From Streptomyces sp. NBC_00102 (GTDB lineage: Bacteria; Actinomycetota; Actinomycetes; Streptomycetales; Streptomycetaceae), in assembly GCF_026343115.1 (NCBI RefSeq), contig NZ_JAPEMC010000001.1:3906001-3970000 (forward strand): DNA of 64,000 nt. Reading direction: 5' to 3'. Below are positions 56,380 through 64,000 of the stretch, one piece after another; position 1 is the first letter of the stretch; each line of letters starts with the position of its first letter. Under the pieces are notes generated by a model, which saw nothing but the letters and a program-made list of their open reading frames with translations, was not told the DNA's origin and ran no database searches. Both the position numbers and the translations under genes were made by a program.

Positions 56380-57207
56380 GTGGGATCTCTGCGCAAACCG
56401 GTCGGCCCGCTTCCCTCCAGCATCTACTGGCGACGGAGGGTGGTAGCGGCGATTCTGGTTGCGCTGCTCGCGGCGCTGCTCGCCTGGGTCTTCCTGCCCG
56501 GCACGGGTCACAAGAAGAGCGCGCCCGACGCCAAGCCCGGCAGCTCCGAGCCCGCGCGTTCGATCACACCCGGCCCCTCCGACTCCGGGCCGGCGATCAG
56601 TCAACAGCCCGGCGGGCGACACGAGTCGGGTGGTGGCGACAGCGACGGCGCGTCCTCCGACGGTTCGACGGACGGCGCGAACGGCGACGACGCGACCACG
56701 AGCCCCTCGCCCGGCGCGGACGCCTCCGCGGACGCGGCCTCGGGCGGCACCGCCCCGGCCGCCGGTACGAAGGGGATCCAGGTCCCCGCGAACTCCGCGC
56801 TCCCCGACTGCCGCCCCGCCGCCGTGCAGTTGAGCGTGCGGACCAAGGTGACGTACGGCCCCGAGGAAACCCCGAAGTTCGAGCTGATCGCGAAGAACAC
56901 GTCCACCGGCGACTGCAAGGCCGACCTCGGTCCGAAGACCGTGGTGCTCACCGTCACGGACGCCAGCGGTGACGACGACGACCAGGTCTGGTCCTCGAAG
57001 GACTGCCCGGCCGCGTCCGGCAGCCTCTACTTCAAGGTCCCGGCCGGGCAGACGGTGATCCGCACGATCGACTGGAACCGCGCCAGGAGCACCCCGGGCT
57101 GCGCGACCCCGCGGACCGGCAAGGCGGCCCCGGGTACGTACCTCCTGGAGGCCGAGGCCCCGGGCGAGCCGCTGCAGCGCGCGTCCTTCGTGCTCGCCAA
57201 GGACTGA
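56380..57207 (+). CDS. Single-pass membrane-anchored protein of unknown function
   Basis: 275 aa if the GTG at 56380 is used; this gives MGSLRKPVGPLPSSIYWRRR, which I recall as the homologue N-terminus, but a GTG at 56338 with GGAG upstream is an alternative. One membrane segment (about 22-40) is followed by a long Ser/Gly/Asp/Pro linker (to about 130) and an extracellular beta-rich domain: LPDCRPAAVQLSVRTKVTYG, KFELIAKNTSTGDCKADLG, DWNRARSTPGCATP. Conserved cysteines probably form disulfides. Such domains occur in Streptomyces envelope proteins; function unknown. It converges with disA. Confidence 0.75.
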   Translation: MGSLRKPVGPLPSSIYWRRRVVAAILVALLAALLAWVFLPGTGHKKSAPDAKPGSSEPARSITPGPSDSGPAISQQPGGRHESGGGDSDGASSDGSTDGANGDDATTSPSPGADASADAASGGTAPAAGTKGIQVPANSALPDCRPAAVQLSVRTKVTYGPEETPKFELIAKNTSTGDCKADLGPKTVVLTVTDASGDDDDQVWSSKDCPAASGSLYFKVPAGQTVIRTIDWNRARSTPGCATPRTGKAAPGTYLLEAEAPGEPLQRASFVLAKD

Positions 57208-57219
57208 CGCCCCGGGCCC

Positions 57220-57243
57220 CGGGCCCGCATCCGTGCGGGCCCG
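57220..57243. terminator. Bidirectional hairpin between 56380 gene and disA
   Basis: CGGGCCCGCA (57220-57229) pairs with TGCGGGCCCG (57234-57243), a perfect 10-bp stem with a TCCG loop. It lies between convergent stops. Confidence 0.75.
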
Positions 57244-57252
57244 CGCCGGCCG

Positions 57253-58377
57253 TCAGACGTACCGCTCCAGGATCGAGGACTCGGCGAGCCGGGAGAGGCC
57301 CTCGCGGACGCTGCGCGCCCGCGCCTCGCCGACGCCGTCCACGGTCTGCAGGTCGTCCACGCTCGCCGCGAGCAGCTTCTGCAGTCCGCCGAAGTGCTCC
57401 ACCAGCCGCTCCATGATCGCGCCGGGCAGCCGCGGCACCTTCGCCAGCAGCCGGAAACCGCGCGGGGACACGGCCGAGTCGAGCGTCTCGGGCGAACCGC
57501 TGTACCCCAGCGACCGTGCCACCACGGCGAGTTCGAGCAGCTCGGGGTGGCTCAGCGCGTCCAGCTCGGTCAGCGCCTCCGCGACCGTGCGCGAACGCTT
57601 CGCCGTCGGCTCGGGGACGTAGTCGCGGACGACGAGCTCCCGCTCCGGCTCCACGCCCGCGATCAGCTCGTCCAGCTGGAGCGCCAACAGGCGTCCGTCG
57701 GTGCCGAGCTCGACCACGTACTCCGCGATCTCCGTCGCGATCCGGCGCACCATCTCCAGCCGCTGCGCGACGGCCGTCACGTCCCGGACCGTCACCAGGT
57801 CCTCGATCTCCAGCGCGGAGAGCGTGCCGGCGACCTCGTCGAGGCGGAGCTTGTACCGCTCCAGCGTGGCGAGGGCCTGGTTGGCGCGGGACAGGATCGC
57901 CGAGGACTCCTCCAGTACCCGGCGCTCGCCGTCGACGTACAGCGCGATCAGGCGCATCGACTGGGAGACCGAGACGACCGGGAAACCGCACGACTTGGAG
58001 ACGCGGTCGGCCGTGCGGTGACGGGTTCCGGTCTCCTCGGTGGGGATCGAGGCGTCCGGGACGAGCTGGACGCCCGCCCGCAGGATCTTGGTGATGTCCT
58101 TGTCGAGGATGAGCGCGCCGTCGAGCTTGCACAGCTCGCGCAGACGGGTCGCGGCGAACTCGACGTTCATCACGAAACCGCCGGTGCACATCGACTCGAC
58201 GGTCTTGTCCATGCCGAGGACGATCAGCCCTCCGGTGTTCCCCCGCAGAATGCGCTCCAGCCCGTCACGCAGGGCCGTTCCGGGCGCGACCGCGCTCAGC
58301 GAAGCGCGCATCAGCGCTTCGTTACCGGTGCCTTGGCCGGACTTTCCGGGCGATGATGCCCGGTCGTTGGCTGCCAC
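57253..58377 (-). CDS. disA: DNA integrity scanning diadenylate cyclase DisA
   Basis: 374 aa. It makes c-di-AMP from two ATP and senses branched DNA. The N-terminal DAC domain shows DGALILD (86-92) and [11 protein letters not shown] (RHR 119-121), both needed for cyclisation. A helical linker and a C-terminal helix-hairpin-helix domain follow ([20 protein letters not shown]). radA lies about 80 bases upstream on the same strand, so the two are probably cotranscribed; RadA is known to interact with or modulate DisA in other bacteria. c-di-AMP controls potassium and osmotic balance in Streptomyces. Confidence 0.96.
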   Translation of the reverse strand: MAANDRASSPGKSGQGTGNEALMRASLSAVAPGTALRDGLERILRGNTGGLIVLGMDKTVESMCTGGFVMNVEFAATRLRELCKLDGALILDKDITKILRAGVQLVPDASIPTEETGTRHRTADRVSKSCGFPVVSVSQSMRLIALYVDGERRVLEESSAILSRANQALATLERYKLRLDEVAGTLSALEIEDLVTVRDVTAVAQRLEMVRRIATEIAEYVVELGTDGRLLALQLDELIAGVEPERELVVRDYVPEPTAKRSRTVAEALTELDALSHPELLELAVVARSLGYSGSPETLDSAVSPRGFRLLAKVPRLPGAIMERLVEHFGGLQKLLAASVDDLQTVDGVGEARARSVREGLSRLAESSILERYV

Positions 58378-58457
58378 TGCACTCCTCCGGTCACAGGTTT
58401 GCGGTGCCCTTGCGTCCCTCGTGCCGCGCGTGCGAGCGGGCGAGACCAGGGCAAAGT

Positions 58458-59870
58458 CTACCGGCGCGCGCCGTCCTCCCGTGGTGCCTCCGAACGAGAG
58501 CGGCGCGGCAGCACCCTGAGAGCATCGCCCATGTCGGCGACTTCTGTGACCTTCATACCGGCGGGGACCTTCCCCGGATCGCCCGGGACCAGCGCGTGCG
58601 TGAACCCGAGGCGGTGCGCCTCGGCCAGCCGGCGCTGCACCCCGGTGACCCGCCGCACCTCTCCGGCGAGGCCCACCTCACCGATGGCGACCAGGTTCTT
58701 CGGGAGGGGGGTGTCGCTCGCGGCGCTCGCCAGCGCCAGCGCGATCGCCAGGTCGGCGGCGGGCTCGGTGAGCTTCACCCCGCCCACCGTCGCGCTGTAG
58801 ATGTCCCGCTTGCCCAGCGCGCTGATCCGGCCCCGCTGCTCCAGCACCGCCAGCATCATGGAGACCCGCGAGGTCTCCAGACCCGAGGTGGTGCGGCGGG
58901 GCGACGGGATCTGCGAGTCGACCGTGAGCGCCTGCACCTCCGCGACCAGCGGCCGCTTGCCCTCCAGGGTGACGGTCAGACAGGTGCCGGGCACCGGCTC
59001 GTCGCGACGCGTCAGGAAGAGACCGGACGGATCGGCGAGGCCGGTGATCCCCTCGTCGTGCAGCTCGAAGCAGCCGACCTCGTCGGTCGCGCCGTAACGG
59101 TTCTTGACACCACGCACCAGCCGCAGCCGCGCGTGCCGGTCGCCCTCGAAGGAGAGCACCACGTCGACCAGGTGCTCCAGCAGCCGGGGCCCGGCGATGG
59201 CACCGTCCTTGGTGACGTGACCCACCAGCAGCGTCGCCATGCCCCGGTCCTTGGACGCGCGGATGAGTGCCCCGGCGACCTCGCGGACCTGCGCCATGCC
59301 GCCCGGCGCTCCGTCGATCTCCGGCGACGCGACCGTCTGTACCGAGTCCAGCACCAGCAGGGACGGCTTGACCGCGTCGAGGTGGCCGAGCACGGCCGAG
59401 AGGTCGGTCTCCGCCGCGAGGTAGAGGTGGTCGTTGATCGCCCTGATCCGGTCCGCGCGCATCCGGACCTGGCTCGCGGACTCCTCGGCCGTGACGTAGA
59501 GGGTGCGGTGCTCCTCACTGGCGGCCTTCGCGGCCACGTCGAGCAGCAGGGTCGACTTGCCGACACCCGGCTCCCCGGCCAGCAGCACCACGGCGCCCGG
59601 TACGAGCCCGCCGCCCAGCACCCGGTCCAGCTCGCCGACCCCGGTCGAGCGGGCGGTCGCCTGGCGGCTGTCCACCTGGCCGATGGGCAGCGCGGCGGTG
59701 GAGACCCGGCCGGCCGCGGTGGTGCGCACGGCGGGCGCGCCGCCGAACTCCTCGACGGTGCCCCAGGCCTGGCACTCCGGGCAGCGGCCGAGCCACTTGG
59801 CGGTCGTCCAGCCGCACTCCGTGCAGCGGTAGGACGGACGGTCCTTCGTGGACTTCGTACGGGCAACCAT
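58458..59870 (-). CDS. radA: DNA repair protein RadA
   Basis: 470 aa from the ATG at 59870. The N-terminal zinc finger is YRCTECGW...[10 protein letters not shown] (Cys16, Cys19, Cys30, Cys33). The RecA-like core has Walker [14 protein letters not shown], Walker [10 protein letters not shown] and the RadA signature [12 protein letters not shown]. The C-terminal Lon-protease-like domain includes [19 protein letters not shown]. RadA drives branch migration in homologous recombination. It is upstream of disA on the same strand and divergent from the methyltransferase gene (83-base gap). Confidence 0.96.
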   Translation of the reverse strand: MVARTKSTKDRPSYRCTECGWTTAKWLGRCPECQAWGTVEEFGGAPAVRTTAAGRVSTAALPIGQVDSRQATARSTGVGELDRVLGGGLVPGAVVLLAGEPGVGKSTLLLDVAAKAASEEHRTLYVTAEESASQVRMRADRIRAINDHLYLAAETDLSAVLGHLDAVKPSLLVLDSVQTVASPEIDGAPGGMAQVREVAGALIRASKDRGMATLLVGHVTKDGAIAGPRLLEHLVDVVLSFEGDRHARLRLVRGVKNRYGATDEVGCFELHDEGITGLADPSGLFLTRRDEPVPGTCLTVTLEGKRPLVAEVQALTVDSQIPSPRRTTSGLETSRVSMMLAVLEQRGRISALGKRDIYSATVGGVKLTEPAADLAIALALASAASDTPLPKNLVAIGEVGLAGEVRRVTGVQRRLAEAHRLGFTHALVPGDPGKVPAGMKVTEVADMGDALRVLPRRSRSEAPREDGARR

Positions 59871-59953
59871 GGCGTCACCGTATAGCCCGGCTACGACAAT
59901 GGGGGTTCCGGAAGGCCGCGGGCGACCGCGGCCCCATCGTGGGAGGGGACCGC

Positions 59954-60787
59954 ATGACCAGCAACACCACACCGTTCGACGAGGCCGAGCGCCTGAAGTG
60001 GGCGGGCCTGGCCGACGCCTACGCCGCGAGCTTCGCCCGGCTCTGCGCCCGTACCGTGCCCGACCTGCTGGACGCGGCGGGGGTGAGCGGGGGCACCCGT
60101 GTCCTGGACGTGGGCACCGGCACCGGGGCGGTGGCCGTGGCCGCGTGTACCAGGGGCGCGGTGGTCACGGCCGTGGACGCGGAACCGGACATGGTGAAGA
60201 GCGCCACCGAGGCGGCCCCGGCGGCCGACGTGCGCGTCGCGCTCCTGCCCGAGCTGCCCTTCGCGGACGGCGAGTTCGACGCGGTGGCCGCCAACTTCGT
60301 CCTCAACCACGTCGGGCGCCCCCGCAAGGCGCTCGCCGAACTGCGCCGGGTGACCCGCCCCGGCGGGCGGATAGCCGTCACCATCTGGGGCGCAGACGCC
60401 GGGACCGGCCAGCGGCTGCTGGGCCGGGCGGTCGCCGCCGCCGGAGCCCTCCGCCCGCCGGAGGTGCCCCCGCTCGCCCCCGAGGAGGCGTTCGAGCAGA
60501 CCCCCGAAGGCCTCGCCGCGCTGCTGGCGGGAGCCGGACTGGCGGACGTCTCCTGCACGGCCCTCGCCTGGGACCACCGGGCCACGGCCGACGAGTGGTG
60601 GAGCGGGGCCGCGTCCGGGGTGGCGACGATCGGCCGCATCGTCACCGCCCAGACGCCCGCCACGGTGGCGGAGATCAAGCGCCACTACGAGGAGTTCAGC
60701 GCGGAGTTCGCGCTCCCGGGCGGCGAGGACGAGAAGCCGCTGGCGCTCCCGCACCGCGCACTGCTGGCGTCCGGCCGGGTGCTGTAG
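59954..60787 (+). CDS. Class I SAM-dependent methyltransferase
   Basis: 277 aa; GGGAGGGG lies 6 bases before the ATG at 59954. SAM motif I is GTRVLDVGTGTGAVAVAA (about 42-59), motif II AVDAEPDMVKSA, and motif III region FDAVAANFVLNHVGRPRKAL; RRVTRPGGRIAVTIWG completes the Methyltransf_11 pattern seen in UbiE/small-molecule methyltransferases. Nothing in the sequence identifies the substrate. It is monocistronic, ending near a hairpin at 60831-60866, and divergent from radA. Confidence 0.88.
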   Translation: MTSNTTPFDEAERLKWAGLADAYAASFARLCARTVPDLLDAAGVSGGTRVLDVGTGTGAVAVAACTRGAVVTAVDAEPDMVKSATEAAPAADVRVALLPELPFADGEFDAVAANFVLNHVGRPRKALAELRRVTRPGGRIAVTIWGADAGTGQRLLGRAVAAAGALRPPEVPPLAPEEAFEQTPEGLAALLAGAGLADVSCTALAWDHRATADEWWSGAASGVATIGRIVTAQTPATVAEIKRHYEEFSAEFALPGGEDEKPLALPHRALLASGRVL

Positions 60788-60830
60788 GGCCCGACGCGGC
60801 ACGGGCGGTCTCCGGCGGCCTGCGCGCTTT

Positions 60831-60866
60831 CGGGACGGGTGGGCCTCTCGGCACGCGCCCGTCCCG
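60831..60866 (+). terminator. Hairpin after the methyltransferase gene
   Basis: CGGGACGGG (60831-60839) pairs with CCCGTCCCG (60858-60866), a perfect 9-bp stem extendable by a wobble and one more pair. It lies 43 bases after the stop codon. Confidence 0.6.
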
Positions 60867-60897
60867 GCAGGTCGGGACCCGTGGGGAGTAGGCAGTG

Positions 60898-60923
60898 TTT
60901 TGCTACGGCATTTTACTACGGCG
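60898..60923 (+). repeat. 13-bp tandem repeat in the promoter of the sigma/BACON gene
   Basis: TTTTGCTACGGCA (60898-60910) is followed at once by TTTTACTACGGCG (60911-60923), 11 of 13 identical. It is AT-rich for this genome and about 63-88 bases upstream of the chosen start of the next gene. It may be an operator or promoter element with CTACGGC half-sites. Confidence 0.5.
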
Positions 60924-60985
60924 CACGCAACGGAATCGGGGGTTCCTGTCCCGTTTCGAGCGGTACGTTCACCCATAGGGATTAA

Positions 60986-63208
60986 ATGTCCGGAAGGGGC
61001 GCTAAAGGTGCCTCCTCCTCTGCTTACCGTCGCACGGTGACGAGCAGCAGGCTGGAGCCCCCCACGCACACCACCGGCGCACACCGATCGCACCGTCGCG
61101 CCCCCCACCTCCCGGCGCAGCGACCGCCCGCACGTTACGAGCCGTACCTCGACGGCCTCTTCACCTACTGCCTCTCCGTGCTCTGCGACCACGAGGCGGC
61201 CACGGAGGCGCTGGGAGCCGTCCTCGCTGTCGCGGAACGCCAGGACGGCCGGTGCCCCACGGGTCAGGAGGAACGTAAATCCTGGCTGTACGCGCTGGCC
61301 AGGTGGATGTGCCTGCGGGTGCTCGCCGAGCGGAAGCGCGGGCGTCAGGCCCACCGCAGGACGCCCAGGGACTTCGGCCGCGGGGCGCGTGAGGAGCGCG
61401 GCGCCGTCCTCGCGGACGCCCTCGCCCTGGCCACCCCGCCACAGCCACCCGCCCCCGCCCCGGCAACAGCCCCCGCCCCGGCGCCCGTCACAGGCCGGGC
61501 CCCCACCCCGGCGGCCGCCCCCGCGACCGGACCAGCGACCGCCACCGGACCAGCGACCGCCACCGGCCCGGGCCCCGGCGGCCCCGGACGTCCGGCCGAT
61601 CGGGGCGCGGAGGGGGCGCAGGGGGGTACGGGGGACACCGCCCGGCCTGCCCGCGCCACCCCCGAGGAGGCGACCGTTCCGCCCGAGGGGGAGAGCGCCG
61701 CGTCCGAGGCGCGCCGCCGCGAACTCGCCCAGCTGGCCTGGCCGGAGGCGGCCGGTACCACGCCCGAGCAGCGGGAGGCGCTCGAACTCTCCGTACGGCA
61801 CGGGCTCACCCCCCGCGCCGTCGCCTCCGTGCTCGGACTCGACCCGGCCACCGCGCGGGAACTCCTCGCGGCGGCCGCCTGCGAGGTCGAGCGGACCCGG
61901 GCCGCGCTCGCCGTCGCCGAGGACGGCACCTGCTCCGCCGCCCGCAGCCTCACCGGCAACCGGCAGTCACTGCTCTCCGCCCCGCTGCGCCGTGAGCTCG
62001 TCCGCCACGTCGACGACTGCCCGCGCTGCCGGCGCGCCGCCGAACGCGCCGGAGCCGCCGGCCCCTGGCCCGGCGTGGCCGTCGCCCCCGCCGCGGGACT
62101 GCCCGTGGTGGAGGCGCCCCGGCCGTCGGTGCGGGTGGCGATGGCGCACGCCCAGCGTTCCCGCGCCGGTTCCCCGCGCTTCGACCGGACCGGCTACCCG
62201 CTCGACCCGAAGGACCACGCCGCCCGCCGCGACCGGCTGCGCGCCCGGGTCATGACGACGACGGTGGTGGCGACGGTCGTGGCGGCGCCGGTCATCGCGC
62301 TGTGGGCGGCGGCGTACCGGGGAGCGTCGGCCGGTGACGGCCACGAGGGGGCGTCGGCCGCCGCGACGGAGATGGACGCGGTCGGCGACTCGGCCGGAAC
62401 CTTCTCGGACGCCAGGGGCGGCGACGACGGGCGGGGCGGGTACGACCGCCGCGGCAGGGACGGCGGCGGAGGCGGGGGCGGCGGCGGGCACGCCGAGGAC
62501 GTCCGCGCCGGGGCCCGGGACGGCGCGACGGACGGGCCCGCCCCGGACGTCACCGCCGAGGTGATCAGTACGGGACCCGGCGCGCGCCGGGCAGGGGCGC
62601 TCACGGCCGTCGCCCGGACCGCCGGCGGTGTCACGTCCCTCCGGCTGACGGCCTCCCGGGGCGGGCCCGTCCTCTGGGCGGCCCGTACCGACGCCCGCTG
62701 GCTGCGGCTCAGCCGTTCCTCGGGCACGCTCGCGGCGGGGGAGAGCGTCACCGTGCACGTCCAGGTGGACCGGTCGCGGGAGCCGCGCCACCCCTGGCGT
62801 GCCCGGGTCGTCCTGGCGCCCGGGTCCCAGCACGTACGGATCGAGGGGCGCGGCCGCACCCCCGCGTTCACCGGCTTCCCGGCCGGACGGCCGCTGCACC
62901 CCGTGGCGCCCGCCGCCCCGCCCGGACCCGCCGCACCCGAGGCGTCCGAGCCCGTCCACGCGGCGTCGGCCAGGGTGACCCCCGAGCCGGCGGACTCCAC
63001 GGCACCGCCACAGAGCCCGTCGCCGGGCCCGACCGGCTCCAGCGGTACGACCGGTACGCCCGGTACGACCGGTACGCCCGGCCCGTCGGCCACACCGGGC
63101 CCGACCGAACCGGCCCCGCCCGACCGGTCACCGGACCAGCCACCGCCCCATGCGCCGGACCCGTCCGCCCCGCCCGCCGGCACCGGCGAGCCGGCGCCGG
63201 CGGGGTGA
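60986..63208 (+). CDS. Sigma-70-like/zinc-motif/transmembrane/BACON fusion protein
   Basis: 740 aa from an ATG with AGGG upstream; a GTG at 61037 is an alternative start. Residues about 50-118 resemble ECF sigma region 2 (YEPYLDGLFTYCLSVLCDHE, EERKSWLYALARWMCLRVLA). After a Pro/Ala/Thr linker, 246-305 resemble region 4 (TPEQREALELSVRHGLTPRA, SVLGLDPATARELL). His341-x3-Cys345-x2-Cys348 matches the HxxxCxxC of zinc-binding anti-sigma factors. A membrane segment (423-444) leads to a probably extracellular part with a BACON-like beta domain (about 515-625; WAARTDARWLRLSRSSG, VTVHVQVDRS) and a Pro/Thr/Ser-rich tail. Sigma and anti-sigma elements appear joined in one chain; whether it directs transcription is unknown. 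Confidence 0.75.
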   Translation: MSGRGAKGASSSAYRRTVTSSRLEPPTHTTGAHRSHRRAPHLPAQRPPARYEPYLDGLFTYCLSVLCDHEAATEALGAVLAVAERQDGRCPTGQEERKSWLYALARWMCLRVLAERKRGRQAHRRTPRDFGRGAREERGAVLADALALATPPQPPAPAPATAPAPAPVTGRAPTPAAAPATGPATATGPATATGPGPGGPGRPADRGAEGAQGGTGDTARPARATPEEATVPPEGESAASEARRRELAQLAWPEAAGTTPEQREALELSVRHGLTPRAVASVLGLDPATARELLAAAACEVERTRAALAVAEDGTCSAARSLTGNRQSLLSAPLRRELVRHVDDCPRCRRAAERAGAAGPWPGVAVAPAAGLPVVEAPRPSVRVAMAHAQRSRAGSPRFDRTGYPLDPKDHAARRDRLRARVMTTTVVATVVAAPVIALWAAAYRGASAGDGHEGASAAATEMDAVGDSAGTFSDARGGDDGRGGYDRRGRDGGGGGGGGGHAEDVRAGARDGATDGPAPDVTAEVISTGPGARRAGALTAVARTAGGVTSLRLTASRGGPVLWAARTDARWLRLSRSSGTLAAGESVTVHVQVDRSREPRHPWRARVVLAPGSQHVRIEGRGRTPAFTGFPAGRPLHPVAPAAPPGPAAPEASEPVHAASARVTPEPADSTAPPQSPSPGPTGSSGTTGTPGTTGTPGPSATPGPTEPAPPDRSPDQPPPHAPDPSAPPAGTGEPAPAG

Positions 63209-63353
63209 GACGCGGGGCCCCTGGCCGCAGGTGCGGGGACCGCCGGGGTGGCAGGCGGGCCCCCGCCCTCACCCGCGCCCGCCCTCACCCGCGCACGCGG
63301 GAAGGCCGGAGCGGGACGCGCCCGGCCGCACCCCCGGCACGCGGGTACCGGCC

Positions 63354-64000
63354 TCAGGCCTTCGCCACCGGGTCCGCCGGGTGCGGGGCCATCGGCAGCA
63401 GCGAGGCGAGCCGCTGCTCGCAGAGCTCGACCAGCTTCTCGTACGCCTCCTTGCCCATCAGCTCGGTGAGCTCGGGGCGGTACGTCACGTAGACCGGGTC
63501 GCCCGCGCCGTGCGCGGAGGTGGCGGAGGTGCACCACCAGTGCAGGTCGTGACCGCCCGGGCCCCAGCCCCGGCGGTCGTACTCGCCGATGGAGATCTGG
63601 AGGACCCGGGTGTCGTCGGGGCGGTCGATCCAGTCGTACGTACGCCGGACCGGGAGCTGCCAGCAGACGTCCGGCTTGGTCTCCAGCGGCTCCTTGCCCT
63701 CCTTCAGGGCGAGGATGTGCAGCGAACAGCCCGCGCCACCGGCGAAGCCGGGACGGTTCTGGAAGATGCAGGAGCCCTTCCAGCGGCGCGTCTGGCGCTC
63801 ACCGTCGTCGTCGACGCCGACCCACCCCGTCGAGGTGCCGACGTCGTGGAACTGCCACATCTCCGGGGTCAGCCGCTCGACGTGACCGGCCACCCGCTTC
63901 TCGTCGTCCTCGTCGGAGAAGTGGGCGCCCAGGGTGCAGCAGCCGTCGTCCGCGCGGCCCGCCTGGATGCCCTGGCAGCCGCTGCCGAAGATGCAGCTCC
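63354..64000 (-). CDS. Cys-rich conserved protein, N-terminus outside window
   Basis: The frame is open to the window end, so the start lies beyond 64000. The visible 215 residues begin with [12 protein letters not shown], then [20 protein letters not shown], and contain [31 protein letters not shown] and [14 protein letters not shown], with HDLHWWCTS near the end. Many regularly placed cysteines suggest a metal or Fe-S site. The pattern is common in Streptomyces as a protein of unknown function; I cannot name the family securely. It converges with the sigma/BACON gene. Confidence 0.7.
   Translation of the reverse strand, partial: SCIFGSGCQGIQAGRADDGCCTLGAHFSDEDDEKRVAGHVERLTPEMWQFHDVGTSTGWVGVDDDGERQTRRWKGSCIFQNRPGFAGGAGCSLHILALKEGKEPLETKPDVCWQLPVRRTYDWIDRPDDTRVLQISIGEYDRRGWGPGGHDLHWWCTSATSAHGAGDPVYVTYRPELTELMGKEAYEKLVELCEQRLASLLPMAPHPADPVAKA

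Overview
This window looks like chromosomal core sequence from a Streptomyces. It is very GC-rich with strong G/C at third codon positions, and GTG starts and 4-bp stop/start overlaps are common. It carries actinomycete-specific families (Lsr2, DUF397/DUF5753, DUF3180, DUF2342, SCO3374-like). From memory the gene order resembles the S. coelicolor stretch around SCO3360-SCO3424; this was not checked by alignment. No tRNA, rRNA, CRISPR array, insertion sequence or prophage was recognised.

Layout. 1-4 kb: end of a FUSC-type membrane protein, then a WhiJ-like regulatory set (DUF397 protein, anti-sigma-like ATPase, XRE/DUF5753 regulator) with matching TGC-hexamer repeats in two of its promoters. 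4-13 kb: an aldehyde dehydrogenase homologue lacking the catalytic cysteine, DUF664 protein, glutamate decarboxylase, WrbA, ClC channel, YbjQ, DedA and a ThrE-type exporter. 13-25 kb: ppa (-) diverging from dacB, a DUF2342 metalloprotease, tilS, hpt, ftsH and folE (+); folE converges on a minus-strand folate block (folP, NTF2-like, folB, folK, DUF3180). 25-29 kb: a glycine-betaine/choline-type ABC importer split over two divergent transcripts. 29-37 kb: a coiled-coil membrane protein, an orphan nuoD paralogue preceded by a MidA-type methyltransferase, a two-component system, an ArsR-like regulator and a threonine aldolase-like enzyme. 37-43 kb: cofactor operon DUF2520-panC-nadB-nadC-coaX (pantothenate/CoA and NAD). 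43-50 kb: small conserved genes, a repeat-bearing non-coding gap, blaI-like regulator, argA, lsr2, SCO3374-like gene and clpC. 50-54 kb: a two-gene trypco2 plus trypsin-NACHT-LRR cassette. 54-64 kb: M23 peptidase, mutY, a secreted or anchored protein, disA, radA, a methyltransferase, a sigma-like/zinc-motif/TM/BACON fusion protein, and the start of a Cys-rich protein.

Most of the window is housekeeping: protein quality control (FtsH, ClpC), tRNA modification (TilS), purine salvage (Hpt), folate, NAD and CoA synthesis, DNA repair and c-di-AMP signalling (MutY, DisA, RadA). The most interesting accessory element is the trypco2/trypsin-NACHT-LRR pair at 50240-53901, which has the architecture of predicted bacterial NLR-like conflict (immunity) systems and sits between conserved genes. 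Secondary points are the sigma/anti-sigma-like/BACON fusion at 60986-63208, the Cys-to-Gly aldehyde dehydrogenase, the MidA-NuoD2 pair and several operator-like repeats.
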